DNA of 64,000 nucleotides from Pontibacter diazotrophicus (GTDB taxonomy: Bacteria; Bacteroidota; Bacteroidia; Cytophagales; Hymenobacteraceae): assembly GCF_003367245.1 (NCBI RefSeq), contig NZ_QRGR01000007.1:274231-338230 (forward strand), written 5' to 3'. Positions 27,025 through 35,832 of this stretch are shown piece by piece. Below the pieces are notes generated by a model. That model saw nothing but the letters and a program-made list of their open reading frames with translations, ran no database searches and had not been told where the DNA came from. Numbering within the stretch: the first letter of the stretch is position 1; every line of letters begins with the position of its first letter. A program made the translations under genes and the position numbers.

Positions 27025-28446
27025 ATGGTGAAAAGTATCGCAAAAAAAGAATTCGTCAGCACCCTCCGTGACAGCCGCTTCGTTGCTTTGAGCGTGATAG
27101 TGCTGCTGTTGTTGCTGGCTGCCACCATCGTGGGCTTGCACAGCTATAAAACCTTACAGGCCGAGCGTGACACAGCACAGGAAACGGTAAACGACCAGTT
27201 TGTAAGCGCCGCTGACCGTCACCCGCACCGCATGGCGCACTATGGCTCCTATGCCTTCCGGCCAAAGTCCAGCATCAGCTTCCTGGACTTCGGTATGGAT
27301 TCTTACACGGGTGCCTCTGTATACATGGAGGCGCACCGGCAGAACAGCGCCAACTTCAGCCAGGCGCAGCAGTCTTCTTCGCTCATCCGCTTCGGCGAGA
27401 TGACGGTGGCTTTTGTGCTGCAGATGCTCATCCCGCTGCTCATTATTTTCCTGTGCTTCGGGGCCTTTACCCAGGAAAAAGAAACAGGAACGCTGAAGAT
27501 TCTGCTGAGCCAGGGCATATCGCTCCGGCAGATGGCCTGGGCCAAGATAGCCGGCTACAGTAAAGTGGTGGCCCTGGTGGTGGCACCTGCTTTAGCTTTG
27601 GCCAGCCTGCTGCTGTTTGGCAGAGGCGGTTTTGAACTGGGAGGAGATGTAGTAATCAGGCTGCTGCTGTTTATGCTCTTTTACCTGGTCTACTTCTTTA
27701 TTTTTATCGTGCTGTCGGTGGTGGTGTCGGCACTGCATCAGCGTTCCAGCACGGCACTGGTCACCTTGCTGGGTATCTGGATTCTCTTTTGTGTCATTAC
27801 GCCAAAGGCGGCGGCCAACCTGGGGGCCAATCTGTATACCACTCCCACCAAGGCGCAGATGGAAGCCGATGTGCATGAGGAGGTGGCCAAAGGTATAGAC
27901 GGGCATAACTCACAGGACGAACGGGCGGAGGCCCTGAAGCAGGAGCTGCTGGAAAAGTATAATGTCGAGACGTTGGAGGAGCTGCCTGTGAACTTCGATG
28001 GTATCTTGATGGCGCTGGGAGAGGAGCAGAGCAGCCATGTGTTTCAGGAGCATTTCGATGAGCTGACGGGCACCTTTGAGAAGCAGAACAGTATCTCGGA
28101 GTATGTCGGTTTGCTGAACCCGTACCTGGCCGTGCGCCATTTATCCATGGGCATGGCGGGGTCTGACTTCAGCCACTTCATACACTTCCAGAAGATGGCT
28201 GAGCAGTACCGCTACAACCAATCCCAAAAGCTGAACCACATTCAGGCTACCCAGCTGAAGTACGGCGACAAAGAAACCCGCCTGAGCAGCGAGACCTGGA
28301 AAGATTTTACCCCTTTCACCTATGAGACGCCGCCTGCGGGATGGGCGCTTGGCAACCATCTATTATCCTTAGGAGCCATGCTGCTGTGGCTGGTGCTGGT
28401 GAGCACAGTAGGAATCAGGCTGATTGACAAAACAAAAGTAGCTTAA
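27025..28446 (+). CDS. ABC-2 type permease with DUF3526 domain (first subunit)
   Basis: A 473-residue membrane subunit. An N-terminal membrane span (about 20-40) is followed by a large extracytoplasmic region, then the conserved cluster FGEMTVAFVLQMLIPLLIIFLCFG and TQEKETGTLKILLSQG that marks ABC-2/DUF3526 permeases, four to five further spans, a long second soluble domain and a final span. The start ATG lies 2 bp after the ATPase stop. It pairs with the next gene, which has the same plan and clearly related motifs, indicating a duplicated permease forming a heterodimer. Confidence 0.88.
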   Translation: MVKSIAKKEFVSTLRDSRFVALSVIVLLLLLAATIVGLHSYKTLQAERDTAQETVNDQFVSAADRHPHRMAHYGSYAFRPKSSISFLDFGMDSYTGASVYMEAHRQNSANFSQAQQSSSLIRFGEMTVAFVLQMLIPLLIIFLCFGAFTQEKETGTLKILLSQGISLRQMAWAKIAGYSKVVALVVAPALALASLLLFGRGGFELGGDVVIRLLLFMLFYLVYFFIFIVLSVVVSALHQRSSTALVTLLGIWILFCVITPKAAANLGANLYTTPTKAQMEADVHEEVAKGIDGHNSQDERAEALKQELLEKYNVETLEELPVNFDGILMALGEEQSSHVFQEHFDELTGTFEKQNSISEYVGLLNPYLAVRHLSMGMAGSDFSHFIHFQKMAEQYRYNQSQKLNHIQATQLKYGDKETRLSSETWKDFTPFTYETPPAGWALGNHLLSLGAMLLWLVLVSTVGIRLIDKTKVA

Positions 28447-28449
28447 ACG

Positions 28450-29832
28450 ATGAAGATATTCCGGATACTGATAAAATATGAATGGCTCAACTTCAGGGCC
28501 GATAAAGGGCTGTTGATTCTAACAGCACTTACCCTGTTTGCAGGCCTGTACGGCATTTATTACGGCACCACAGAAATAGAAAGGCAGCGGGAAAACATAG
28601 CAGCCCTTGACGTGCTGACGGAGCATAACGTGGAAGAGATGAAGGTGAAATTCTTGGGTGATGCCGACGCAGGGGATATTGGATACTACCACTCCACCTT
28701 TGCCGTCAACCACCCGGACTCCTGGGCCAGCCTCTCCCTGGGGCAGCGCGACGTGAACCCCTATTACCTCAAACTGCGCCTGCTCAACCTGCAGTCGCAG
28801 CTATACGACACCGAGAACATCAACCCGCTCAAAGTCCTGTCAGGTAACTTCGACCTGGCCTTTGTGCTGGTATACCTGTTCCCCTTGCTCATCATTGGGC
28901 TTTGCTTTAACATCCTGTCAGCGGAGAAGGAGCAGGGCACGTTACCCTTGTTGCTGTCGCAGCCCATCAGCCTGCCTTTGGTAGTAGGAGCCAAGCTAAC
29001 CTTCCGGATGATGCTGGTGCTGGGGCTGGCGCTGTTGCTTTCAGTGGTTGCCATGGTCTGGGGGCAGGTAGTGCCCGATGTGCGGATAGGCATATGGTTA
29101 GGAGTGGTACTGCTGTACTGCCTCTTCTGGTTTGGAGTGGCTTTCCTGGTGGCGGCTTTGCAGAAAAACTCTGCTTTCAACGCTGTTACCCTGCTGGGTG
29201 TGTGGCTGCTGCTAACCATCATTATACCAGCCCTGCTGAACGTGTATGTGGCCGTGAAACAGCCCGTGCCGCAGGCATTGGAGCTAACCATTAAACAGCG
29301 GGAAGTGGTGCACGCAGGCTGGGATAAACCGAAGCGGGAAACAATGAATAAGTTCTTCGCCCATTACCCGCAGTGGACCGATACCACTGAAATTCAGGGG
29401 CGCTTTGCCTGGCGCTGGTACTATGCCTTTCAGCACCTGGGAGACGTGGCGGTGGAAGACCTGGCAAGAGATTACCAGGAGAGCCTGCAGGCACGTCACC
29501 AACTGGTAGCGCAACTGAACGTGTTGTCGGTGCCCGTGAATGTGCAGGGTATCTTTAACGCGATGGCTGGTTCAGACCTGCCTTCGCACCTGGCCTTCCT
29601 TCAAAGTGCTTCGCGTTACCACGATTCACTTCGGGAGTACTATTACCCTTTCCTGTTCAACCAGGTAGCTTTCACGCATGCCGATTACGACGGGGAGCCA
29701 AGGCACAGCTTTACCAGTTCCCCCGATTTTGCTACGGCATATAGTGGGCTTGTAAAACTAGTAGTGAGCGTGCTACTGGTGTATGCAGTGGCTTTGTTGC
29801 TTTTCAGGGTAAAAGAGGCAAGTGTGAAGTAA
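28450..29832 (+). CDS. ABC-2 type permease with DUF3526 domain (second subunit)
   Basis: A 460-residue paralogue of the preceding permease. Shared features: an N-terminal span, a soluble domain, FDLAFVLVYLFPLLIIGLC, then SAEKEQGTLPLLLSQPISL, a membrane cluster, a second soluble domain and a last membrane span before a short basic tail. It begins 3 bp after the upstream stop codon. Both soluble domains face outward, which suits interaction with a periplasmic ligand or partner. Last gene of the TonB-receptor/ABC set. Confidence 0.88.
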   Translation: MKIFRILIKYEWLNFRADKGLLILTALTLFAGLYGIYYGTTEIERQRENIAALDVLTEHNVEEMKVKFLGDADAGDIGYYHSTFAVNHPDSWASLSLGQRDVNPYYLKLRLLNLQSQLYDTENINPLKVLSGNFDLAFVLVYLFPLLIIGLCFNILSAEKEQGTLPLLLSQPISLPLVVGAKLTFRMMLVLGLALLLSVVAMVWGQVVPDVRIGIWLGVVLLYCLFWFGVAFLVAALQKNSAFNAVTLLGVWLLLTIIIPALLNVYVAVKQPVPQALELTIKQREVVHAGWDKPKRETMNKFFAHYPQWTDTTEIQGRFAWRWYYAFQHLGDVAVEDLARDYQESLQARHQLVAQLNVLSVPVNVQGIFNAMAGSDLPSHLAFLQSASRYHDSLREYYYPFLFNQVAFTHADYDGEPRHSFTSSPDFATAYSGLVKLVVSVLLVYAVALLLFRVKEASVK

Positions 29833-29920
29833 GGCGCTTATAAATAAAGTGAGGTATAGGAGCGTTCGCTCTTACCTGTTCGTTTATAAATAACAATTTG
29901 ATTCTAAGATTGGCAGTACA

Positions 29921-29989
29921 AACTTCGATGTTATCATTATTGGCGGCAGCTACGCCGGGCTATCTTCGGCTATGGCTCTGGGAAGGGCA
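29921..29989 (+). pseudogene. Remnant of an FAD/NAD(P)-dependent oxidoreductase N-terminus
   Basis: The frame starting at 29921 reads NFDVIIIGGSYAGLSSAMA followed by LGRA, the dinucleotide-binding start of thioredoxin-reductase-like oxidoreductases (GGSYAG is the GxGxxG-type turn). After Arg-Ala the similarity stops and the frame runs into unrelated sequence with stops. No further parts of the enzyme follow before the GH43 gene. A truncated, dead gene. Confidence 0.75.
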
Positions 29990-30184
29990 ATTTTCTTGGT
30001 ATGGTTTATGGACTTTATCTTCTACTCCCACAGTTTATGAGGTGCAATGTTCTAAGTTGCTCTTTATTGGCAAGCATTGCAGAACCATTACCGGGTAATT
30101 AAATATAAATGTATTTTTTACGTTTATACTTAATAAAGCTAGATTGCAGGATATTTCTGCTTTAATACTATCATCATAAACAAA

Positions 30185-31237
30185 ATGAACTACATCAAAC
30201 TCTTAAAACTTACGCTTGCGGTGATGCTCATTGTCAGCGGATGTACAATGAACGCGCAAAAATCGGAGACGAAGCAATTCGACAATCCGATAGCCTTACA
30301 AAGAGCAGATCCGTTTGTGACGAAAGCTGCCGATGGTACTTATTACTTTATTGCCACAGTGCCTGAATATGACCGCATTGAGATACGCAAGTCAGAAACC
30401 ATCAATGGCATAAAAGAAGCGGAACCGGTGGTGGTATGGCGCAAGCACAACGAAGGTCCTATGGGCAATCACATTTGGGCTCCTGAACTGCATCGGATAG
30501 ATGGAAAATGGTATATCTATTTTGCAGCTGGTTCGGCTGAGGACAAATGGGCCATACGCAAATATGTGTTGTCAAACCCGTCGGAGGATCCCACACAGGG
30601 CGAATGGACAGAGGAAGGTGAGATGGTTAGCGATAGGAATGAGTTCACCCTCGATGCTACCACCTTTGTGCATAAAGGCCAACGCTACCATATCTGGGTG
30701 GATAGGGCATCTGATAAGGAGGTGAATACAGGCTTGTATATTGCCGAAATGACCAACCCAACTACCCTTGCTGACAAGCAGGTCGTAATCTCCCAACCTG
30801 AATATGCGTGGGAAAGGATTGGACATAATGTGAATGAGGGCCCGGCAGTACTTATCCGCAATGGGAAGGTGTTTGTAACCTTCTCGGCCAGTGCCACCGA
30901 TGCCAATTACGCCATAGGTTTACTTTGGGCCGACGAGGATGCTGATCTTCTGGACCCTGCCTCCTGGAACAAATTACCCGAACCGGTATTTTACACCAAC
31001 GAAGAGCTGAAGCGTTTCGGTCCGGGGCACAACAGCTTCACAGTGGCTGAGGATGGCAAAACCGATATCATGATTTACCATGCCCGCGACTATAAAGAGA
31101 TTGATGGAGAACCGTTATACGATCCTAACCGCCATACCCGTGCCAGGGTTTTGAGATGGACCGAGGATGGTATGCCTGATTTTGGTCAGGATTTGAGTGA
31201 CGATGAAACGGCGTTAGAGCAGTCAAAAAAGCAATAG
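30185..31237 (+). CDS. Glycoside hydrolase family 43 lipoprotein
   Basis: A 350-residue five-bladed beta-propeller glycosidase, lipidated at Cys20 (IVSGC). The three catalytic acids of GH43 can be placed: Asp42 in RADPFVT (general base), Asp157 in TLDATTF (pKa modulator) and Glu218 in NVNEGPAVL (general acid). GH43 enzymes act on alpha-L-arabinosides, beta-xylosides or galactans; the group cannot be told from this reading. No SusC/SusD partner is adjacent. It is preceded by the oxidoreductase remnant and followed by a long hairpin at 31387-31448. Confidence 0.88.
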   Translation: MNYIKLLKLTLAVMLIVSGCTMNAQKSETKQFDNPIALQRADPFVTKAADGTYYFIATVPEYDRIEIRKSETINGIKEAEPVVVWRKHNEGPMGNHIWAPELHRIDGKWYIYFAAGSAEDKWAIRKYVLSNPSEDPTQGEWTEEGEMVSDRNEFTLDATTFVHKGQRYHIWVDRASDKEVNTGLYIAEMTNPTTLADKQVVISQPEYAWERIGHNVNEGPAVLIRNGKVFVTFSASATDANYAIGLLWADEDADLLDPASWNKLPEPVFYTNEELKRFGPGHNSFTVAEDGKTDIMIYHARDYKEIDGEPLYDPNRHTRARVLRWTEDGMPDFGQDLSDDETALEQSKKQ

Positions 31238-31632
31238 TATTCTTAACGTTCGTATCACTAATTAGAAAGACAAGAGATTTTCAATGGATCCATCAGGCGT
31301 TTAGATGGTACTTAAATCATGGAGTTTTACTCCTAAACCCCAGCTACCTCTTGTCTTCCTGTTGAGTCTTTTGTTTCCTGGTAATCAAACCACAAAACCA
31401 TTGAATGGCAATTCTACACAGAGTTGCCATTCAATGGTTTTGTGGTTTATCCGTTTAAAAATGCCTCTTCTTGCTTCGTCATTTTAGGCGGGAGAAAAGT
31501 TGGAAAGCAACCATTTGATTAAGATTAGGGTCGTTTAGAAAAAGAGACTTACAAACTCATGCTGCGGTTTACTAACTGCTTGCCGGCATTAGACACAGCA
31601 GGTCTGTCTTTGCTATAACCCTATTTTTATAA
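31238..31632. other. Intergenic gap after the GH43 gene
   Basis: Apart from the long hairpin at 31387-31448, I see no gene, terminator with a T-tract or promoter that I can support here. The last about 60 bp before 31633 must hold the start region of the next gene. Confidence 0.4.
31387..31448 (+). repeat. Perfect 25-bp inverted repeat with structured 12-base loop
   Basis: Arms 31387-31411 and 31424-31448 are exact reverse complements. The 12-base loop TTCTACACAGAG can fold further in plus-strand RNA: T/G wobble, TCT/AGA stem, ACAC tetraloop, giving an almost continuous 29-bp hairpin. No T-run follows. The same loop plan recurs at 35363-35418 with an unrelated stem. It is located in the 395-bp gap after the GH43 gene. 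Confidence 0.85.
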
Positions 31633-32625
31633 ATGCAACTAACGAAACCTGTACATCTTTCCCTTTCAGGACTATTTAGACATAGAGAGCTATGGGCCTT
31701 TAATTGCCTTCTTCTGTTTGTGTTGATGCCAATTGGCATTAAGCCTATCCTACAGCTAAACCACGAACTAAATGCCGGGCTGTTCCAGGATGATAAAATA
31801 AGCATCAAAGGCACCATCCTGGACAAAGCAACGAACACACCTATACCTTTTGCCTCTGTTTCTGTCGTGGGGAGGGAGCACCATGTTCAGGCCAATGGCA
31901 AAGGTTACTTCACGCTGTTGTTGCGTCCGGAAGACAGGATACATGCGCTCAGGGTTTCTTCCTTAGGCTACGTCTCCCGTGAATACAAAGTAGAAGCTTT
32001 GTTAGAAAAAGCAGGAGCGGGTGATGCCAAAATATTTCTGGAGCCAAAGCACAGGAGCCTGAAAGAGGTAGAGATAACTGCAAAGGCCCAAAAGTGGAAA
32101 GCGCAGCGGGTGGGATATCACATAGACGAAGGCACCTCTTTCCATTATCAGTTTACCCCTTCAGATACAGCGTCAGCAGAGGGGCCTGGGCAGGAAATAG
32201 GCACCCGGATCAAAGTGAAAAGGAAGCAGGCTGTGCTGCAAAGCGTTTCCTTCGGCCTGGCCGGCTCGGGTAACGCAGCTGTTAAGGTGGGGGTAAAGCT
32301 TTACTCCATCAAAGACAATCTGCCACATCAAAACCTTCTGCCTAAACCAGCCATCATCAGCATTAAGCCGCACCACACAGGCTGGATAACGGTGGACCTG
32401 GAGAAACACAACATCACCGTGGAAGGGGACTTTGCCCTTATCATTGAGTGGCTTTCGGAGACCACCAGGCTTAACAGCGGCTCGCTCATGACCTTTGCAA
32501 CAACCCCCAAAGGACAGGTTACCTATTACCGGGCAGCGGGCGCGAAGCCCTGGAGGATTCGCAAATCGACATTACTTGATGTGAAGAGCATCGGCATGTA
32601 TGCCACCCTGCTATACCAAAGGTGA
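31633..32625 (+). CDS. Carboxypeptidase-regulatory-like domain protein
   Basis: A 330-residue protein with a possible export or membrane segment near the N-terminus (LWAFNCLLLFVLMPIGI). It is followed by a CarboxypepD_reg-like (DUF4480-type) beta-sandwich: ISIKGTILDKATNTPIPFAS, NGKGYFTL and VSSLGYVSREY. After LKEVEITAK the C-terminal about 180 residues form an uncharacterised beta-rich domain. Such proteins are common in Bacteroidota envelopes and often lack known enzymatic function. ATG at 31633 is the only sensible start before the hydrophobic segment. Confidence 0.75.
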   Translation: MQLTKPVHLSLSGLFRHRELWAFNCLLLFVLMPIGIKPILQLNHELNAGLFQDDKISIKGTILDKATNTPIPFASVSVVGREHHVQANGKGYFTLLLRPEDRIHALRVSSLGYVSREYKVEALLEKAGAGDAKIFLEPKHRSLKEVEITAKAQKWKAQRVGYHIDEGTSFHYQFTPSDTASAEGPGQEIGTRIKVKRKQAVLQSVSFGLAGSGNAAVKVGVKLYSIKDNLPHQNLLPKPAIISIKPHHTGWITVDLEKHNITVEGDFALIIEWLSETTRLNSGSLMTFATTPKGQVTYYRAAGAKPWRIRKSTLLDVKSIGMYATLLYQR

Positions 32626-32640
32626 GCAATCCCCAGCGGC

Positions 32641-32672
32641 CCTGCTCCTTGGAGGGGGGATAGGAGTGGGTT
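32641..32672. repeat. Partial GC-rich palindrome of the CCCCTCC family
   Basis: CTCCTTGGAGGGG and a following GAGTGGGTT match the right half of the full elements. It lies between convergent genes and could be a degraded copy. Confidence 0.45.
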
Positions 32673-32690
32673 CTTTTTAATTTAAGTCAA

Positions 32691-35048
32691 CTATACATCT
32701 TTCAGGCATTGAGAGGGATTTGTTCTTGCTGCTTTTACAGCCTGCATGCCAACGGTAAACCAGGCAACGAGCAGTGCTATCAGTCCGGCACTCATGAAAT
32801 ACCATAGCTCTAAATCTATTCTGTATGCAAAGTTGTCAAGCCAATAGGTTACGATGAGGTAGCTGAGTGGCAAGGCAATGAGGATGGAGGTTAGCACCAG
32901 CTTTGTGAAGTCGCTCGAAAGCAGGTAGACAATGTTGAACTCACTTGCCCCCAACACCTTTCGTACGCCTATTTCCTTCAGCCTTCTTTCGGCAGTGAAA
33001 GCAGCGAGGCCAAACAGGCCGAGGCAGGATATGAGAATGGCTAACCCGGCAAAGTATTTGGATAGCACAGCCACGCGTTGCTCTGCAGCATACAGTTCCT
33101 GGTAATCTTCGTTCAAAAACCTATAGTCGAATACAAAACCGGGATTATATCCTGTGTAAAACTGTTGCAGCTTTTCAATAGTCTCCTTTTCTCTTCCGGC
33201 TTCTATTTTCACCATTACCTTCATGGCAGTTATTGGCTCTAATCTGAAAAACATGGGCTTCACACGCTCATGCAACGACTGGAAATGAAAGTCCTTTGCC
33301 ACACCAATAATTTTCTTGTCTTCCCCCCACAGGTTCACCACTTTGCCAATGGGGTCTTTCATTCCCATAGCTTTAATGGCTGCTTCGTTGAAGATGATTT
33401 TGGAGGTGTCTGCACCGAAGTCTCTTGAAAAGGTCCTGCCTTCCTTCATGTTTATACCCAGCGTTTCGATCATGTCGTAATTCACAGCCACTGTTTGAAA
33501 AGCAACGTCATCCTTGTTTTTCCCCTCCCACATTAAACCGATTGTAGAGCCATGATCGCTGATGATACTGCCCCCGCTGGATGCATGTATAACACCCGGT
33601 ATTCTTTTTGCCTCTGAAAGAAAAGTATTCAGGTTGGTCTGCACCTTGCCTTCTGCGCTAAAATAAATGATGTTGTCTTTGTTGTAGCCCAGGTTCTTGG
33701 TCTGCACATACTCTATCTGCTTGTAAACAACCAGAACAGACACAATAAGTATAACTGATAGCGCAAACTGAAATACCACGAGCCCTTTTCGCGCCCACAG
33801 TTCTCCCCCCAGGCTATCCAGTTTACCTCTTAGCACAATGGCAGGCTTAAAGCCGGAAAGGTACAAGGCCGGGTAACTGCCTGCTAAAAGCCCGGTAAGA
33901 AAGGTGACGCCAAGCGCAGCCAAAACAAAGTGCGCATCGAAAGAGAGGGCAAGTTGCTTCCCGGTAATTTGATTGAAAGGAGCCAGGGAAAGCTCTACCA
34001 GCATAAGGGCAACTATCAGCGACGCAAAAGCCATCAGCATAGACTCGCCCATGTATTGGAAAACAAGTGATTCCCGGCTGGCACCCATGGCCTTTTTTAT
34101 GCCCACTTCCTTTATTCTTCTGGAGGCTTTCGCCGTGGACAGGTTCATGAAGTTGATGCACGCAATCACGAGTATGAAAATGGCAATCATGGAAAACAGC
34201 TTCACATACTCTATTCTTCCTCCTGCCTGCACGCCATTCTCGTAGTTGTCGTACAAATATTTATCTGAAAAGGGCCGGATAAATAAAGAGACATTGGAGG
34301 CTGGAAGCTTGCTTTTGATGAACCCGCTAATCTTGTTGTTGAACTGGTGCGGACCTGTTCCTTCCCTTAAAAGCAGGAACGTCTCTGCGTTATGATTATC
34401 CCAGTGTATCCCGCTTCCGAGCATGTCTTTAAACTCCTCAAAAGAGAGCACAAAATCGTATTGCGCAGAGGAGTTAGGAGGGATGTTTTCGAAAACGCCG
34501 GAAACAACAACCGGTTTTTTGAACTGTAGAATCTGCCATTCTACGGTTTTGCCGACAACGTTCTGCGTGGTATTAAACAGCTTCAGCGCCAGTGCTTCGG
34601 ATATAACAATGGCATTTTTGTCTTTTAGCACCTGGTCTTTATCTCCCTGGATAAGGTGATAGGAGAAAACATGAAAGAAATCCTTGCTTACAAACTGACC
34701 GGTTGCGCTGATGTGGTTCTCCTTTTTAGAAATGGTGAACATATCAGGGATAATAGAAGAACTGGCGGCATACGACACCTCAGGCAATTCTTCCGCCAGC
34801 GCCTCCGCCAAAAGCCCGGGGCCGCTTTCCCAGGTCTCAATGCTTTCCGAATTGTCATGGTTCGTCATCACCTGAAAGAGCTGACTATCGTTTTCATAAA
34901 ACTTATCCGTGCTCACTTCATCATTCACCCACAGGAAAATGAGCAGCGTACAAGCCAGTCCTGTAGACAGGCCAGCCAGGTTTATAAAAAACGTGCTTTT
35001 GAACCGTTTGAAGTTTCTGTAGATGAGGAGAAGGCTGTGCTGGAACAT
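32691..35048 (-). CDS. MacB/FtsX-like ABC transporter permease
   Basis: A 785-residue permease of the Bacteroidota FtsX/MacB_PCD type. Layout: one N-terminal span (FFINLAGLSTGLACTLLIFLW), a large MacB-type periplasmic domain, three spans with FMNLSTAKASRRIKEVGIKKAMGASR (in pieces), a central span pair, a second periplasmic domain and a C-terminal trio with AAFTAERRLKEIGVRKVLGAS. The two copies of the R-xxEIGVRK-xxGA element mark the duplicated permease. ATG at 35048 (MFQHSLLL...) is preferred over a TTG 25 codons upstream because homologues begin at the short amphipathic lead before the first span. No ATPase gene is adjacent, as is usual for these orphan permeases. Role: probably efflux or mechanotransmission; substrate unknown. 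Confidence 0.88.
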   Translation of the reverse strand: MFQHSLLLIYRNFKRFKSTFFINLAGLSTGLACTLLIFLWVNDEVSTDKFYENDSQLFQVMTNHDNSESIETWESGPGLLAEALAEELPEVSYAASSSIIPDMFTISKKENHISATGQFVSKDFFHVFSYHLIQGDKDQVLKDKNAIVISEALALKLFNTTQNVVGKTVEWQILQFKKPVVVSGVFENIPPNSSAQYDFVLSFEEFKDMLGSGIHWDNHNAETFLLLREGTGPHQFNNKISGFIKSKLPASNVSLFIRPFSDKYLYDNYENGVQAGGRIEYVKLFSMIAIFILVIACINFMNLSTAKASRRIKEVGIKKAMGASRESLVFQYMGESMLMAFASLIVALMLVELSLAPFNQITGKQLALSFDAHFVLAALGVTFLTGLLAGSYPALYLSGFKPAIVLRGKLDSLGGELWARKGLVVFQFALSVILIVSVLVVYKQIEYVQTKNLGYNKDNIIYFSAEGKVQTNLNTFLSEAKRIPGVIHASSGGSIISDHGSTIGLMWEGKNKDDVAFQTVAVNYDMIETLGINMKEGRTFSRDFGADTSKIIFNEAAIKAMGMKDPIGKVVNLWGEDKKIIGVAKDFHFQSLHERVKPMFFRLEPITAMKVMVKIEAGREKETIEKLQQFYTGYNPGFVFDYRFLNEDYQELYAAEQRVAVLSKYFAGLAILISCLGLFGLAAFTAERRLKEIGVRKVLGASEFNIVYLLSSDFTKLVLTSILIALPLSYLIVTYWLDNFAYRIDLELWYFMSAGLIALLVAWFTVGMQAVKAARTNPSQCLKDV

Positions 35049-35485
35049 GATAACTTCTGTTAGGCAGGCGTGATAAACATAGTCTTTGTTCCTTGTGTTA
35101 TCCAATACATGTGCCACGATCAAAACAGGCTTCAGCTTCCTGTATTAGCCCTTTTGGGGCCGCGCGCTGTTCGAATACAGACACCAAAACGTACGATAAC
35201 GTACGGTGAATCCTTGGCTGAAGCCATCTGAGGTTCGCTGTTTGGTGTCGTGTTTTTTCTCTTCTTAAGCGCGATTCTGCTATACTGGGCTCAACCCCGG
35301 TATCGTCAATTGATGCAAAGGTTATATTCTAAAACATTCTTGAGATGTGAGCCGGAAGAGCCAGCGTAGCATTGAGAACTCTATTTGGAACTCCAGATAG
35401 AGTTCTCAATGCTACGCTGATTACAAAAAACATTTATAGGAGCGGTGATGTCTATCCTACAGTACAGTTACACCCCCAAATTCTT
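35049..35485. other. Regulatory/intergenic region upstream of the FtsX-like permease
   Basis: It contains an imperfect direct repeat of ACGTACG (near 35189-35206), a 9-bp inverted pair GACACCAAA (35180-35188)/TTTGGTGTC (35241-35249) and the long hairpin at 35363-35418. No gene can be supported. Confidence 0.5.
35363..35418 (+). repeat. Perfect 22-bp inverted repeat with structured 12-base loop
   Basis: Arms 35363-35384 and 35397-35418 are exact reverse complements. The loop TTGGAACTCCAG folds as T/G wobble, TGG/CCA stem and AACT tetraloop, the same plan as at 31387-31448, giving about 26 continuous pairs in plus-strand RNA. The stem sequences of the two elements are unrelated. There is no T-run after the stem. 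Confidence 0.85.
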
Positions 35486-35779
35486 TTAGCCCTCAAATCC
35501 TTCCAGCACGATCATCTTCGTGTTTGCTGCTTTGTGGCGGATGGCTTTGGCTTTAGTGTACTCCGGTGAGTTCCACCATTCCTTTGCCCGCGCTACTGAT
35601 GGGAACTCCAGCATTACCATGCGGTTCGGTTTCCAATCGCCCTCCAGCGTTTCGTACTGGCCACCTCGTACTATAAATTTGCCATCGTAAGCGGCCAGCG
35701 AAGCCGGGGTTAACTTTTTATACTCTTCGTAGGTAGCTGGGTCTGTTACTTCAACTTCTACAATTACATATGCTGCCAT
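35486..35779 (-). CDS. DUF1330 domain protein
   Basis: A 97-residue dimeric alpha/beta (ferredoxin-like) protein of the DUF1330 family: AYVIVEVEVTDPATYEEYKK, GGKFxVRGG-like GKFIVRGGQYETLEGDW, and RMVMLEFPSVARAKEWWNSPEY. The length is standard. Function unknown; the fold is related to antibiotic-biosynthesis monooxygenases. It follows the methyltransferase gene by 53 bp on the same strand. Confidence 0.92.
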   Translation of the reverse strand: MAAYVIVEVEVTDPATYEEYKKLTPASLAAYDGKFIVRGGQYETLEGDWKPNRMVMLEFPSVARAKEWWNSPEYTKAKAIRHKAANTKMIVLEGFEG

Positions 35780-35832
35780 AGTTCTTTTATTTTTGTTTTG
35801 GGTTGATAATAGTGTCGGTAATGATAATCACG

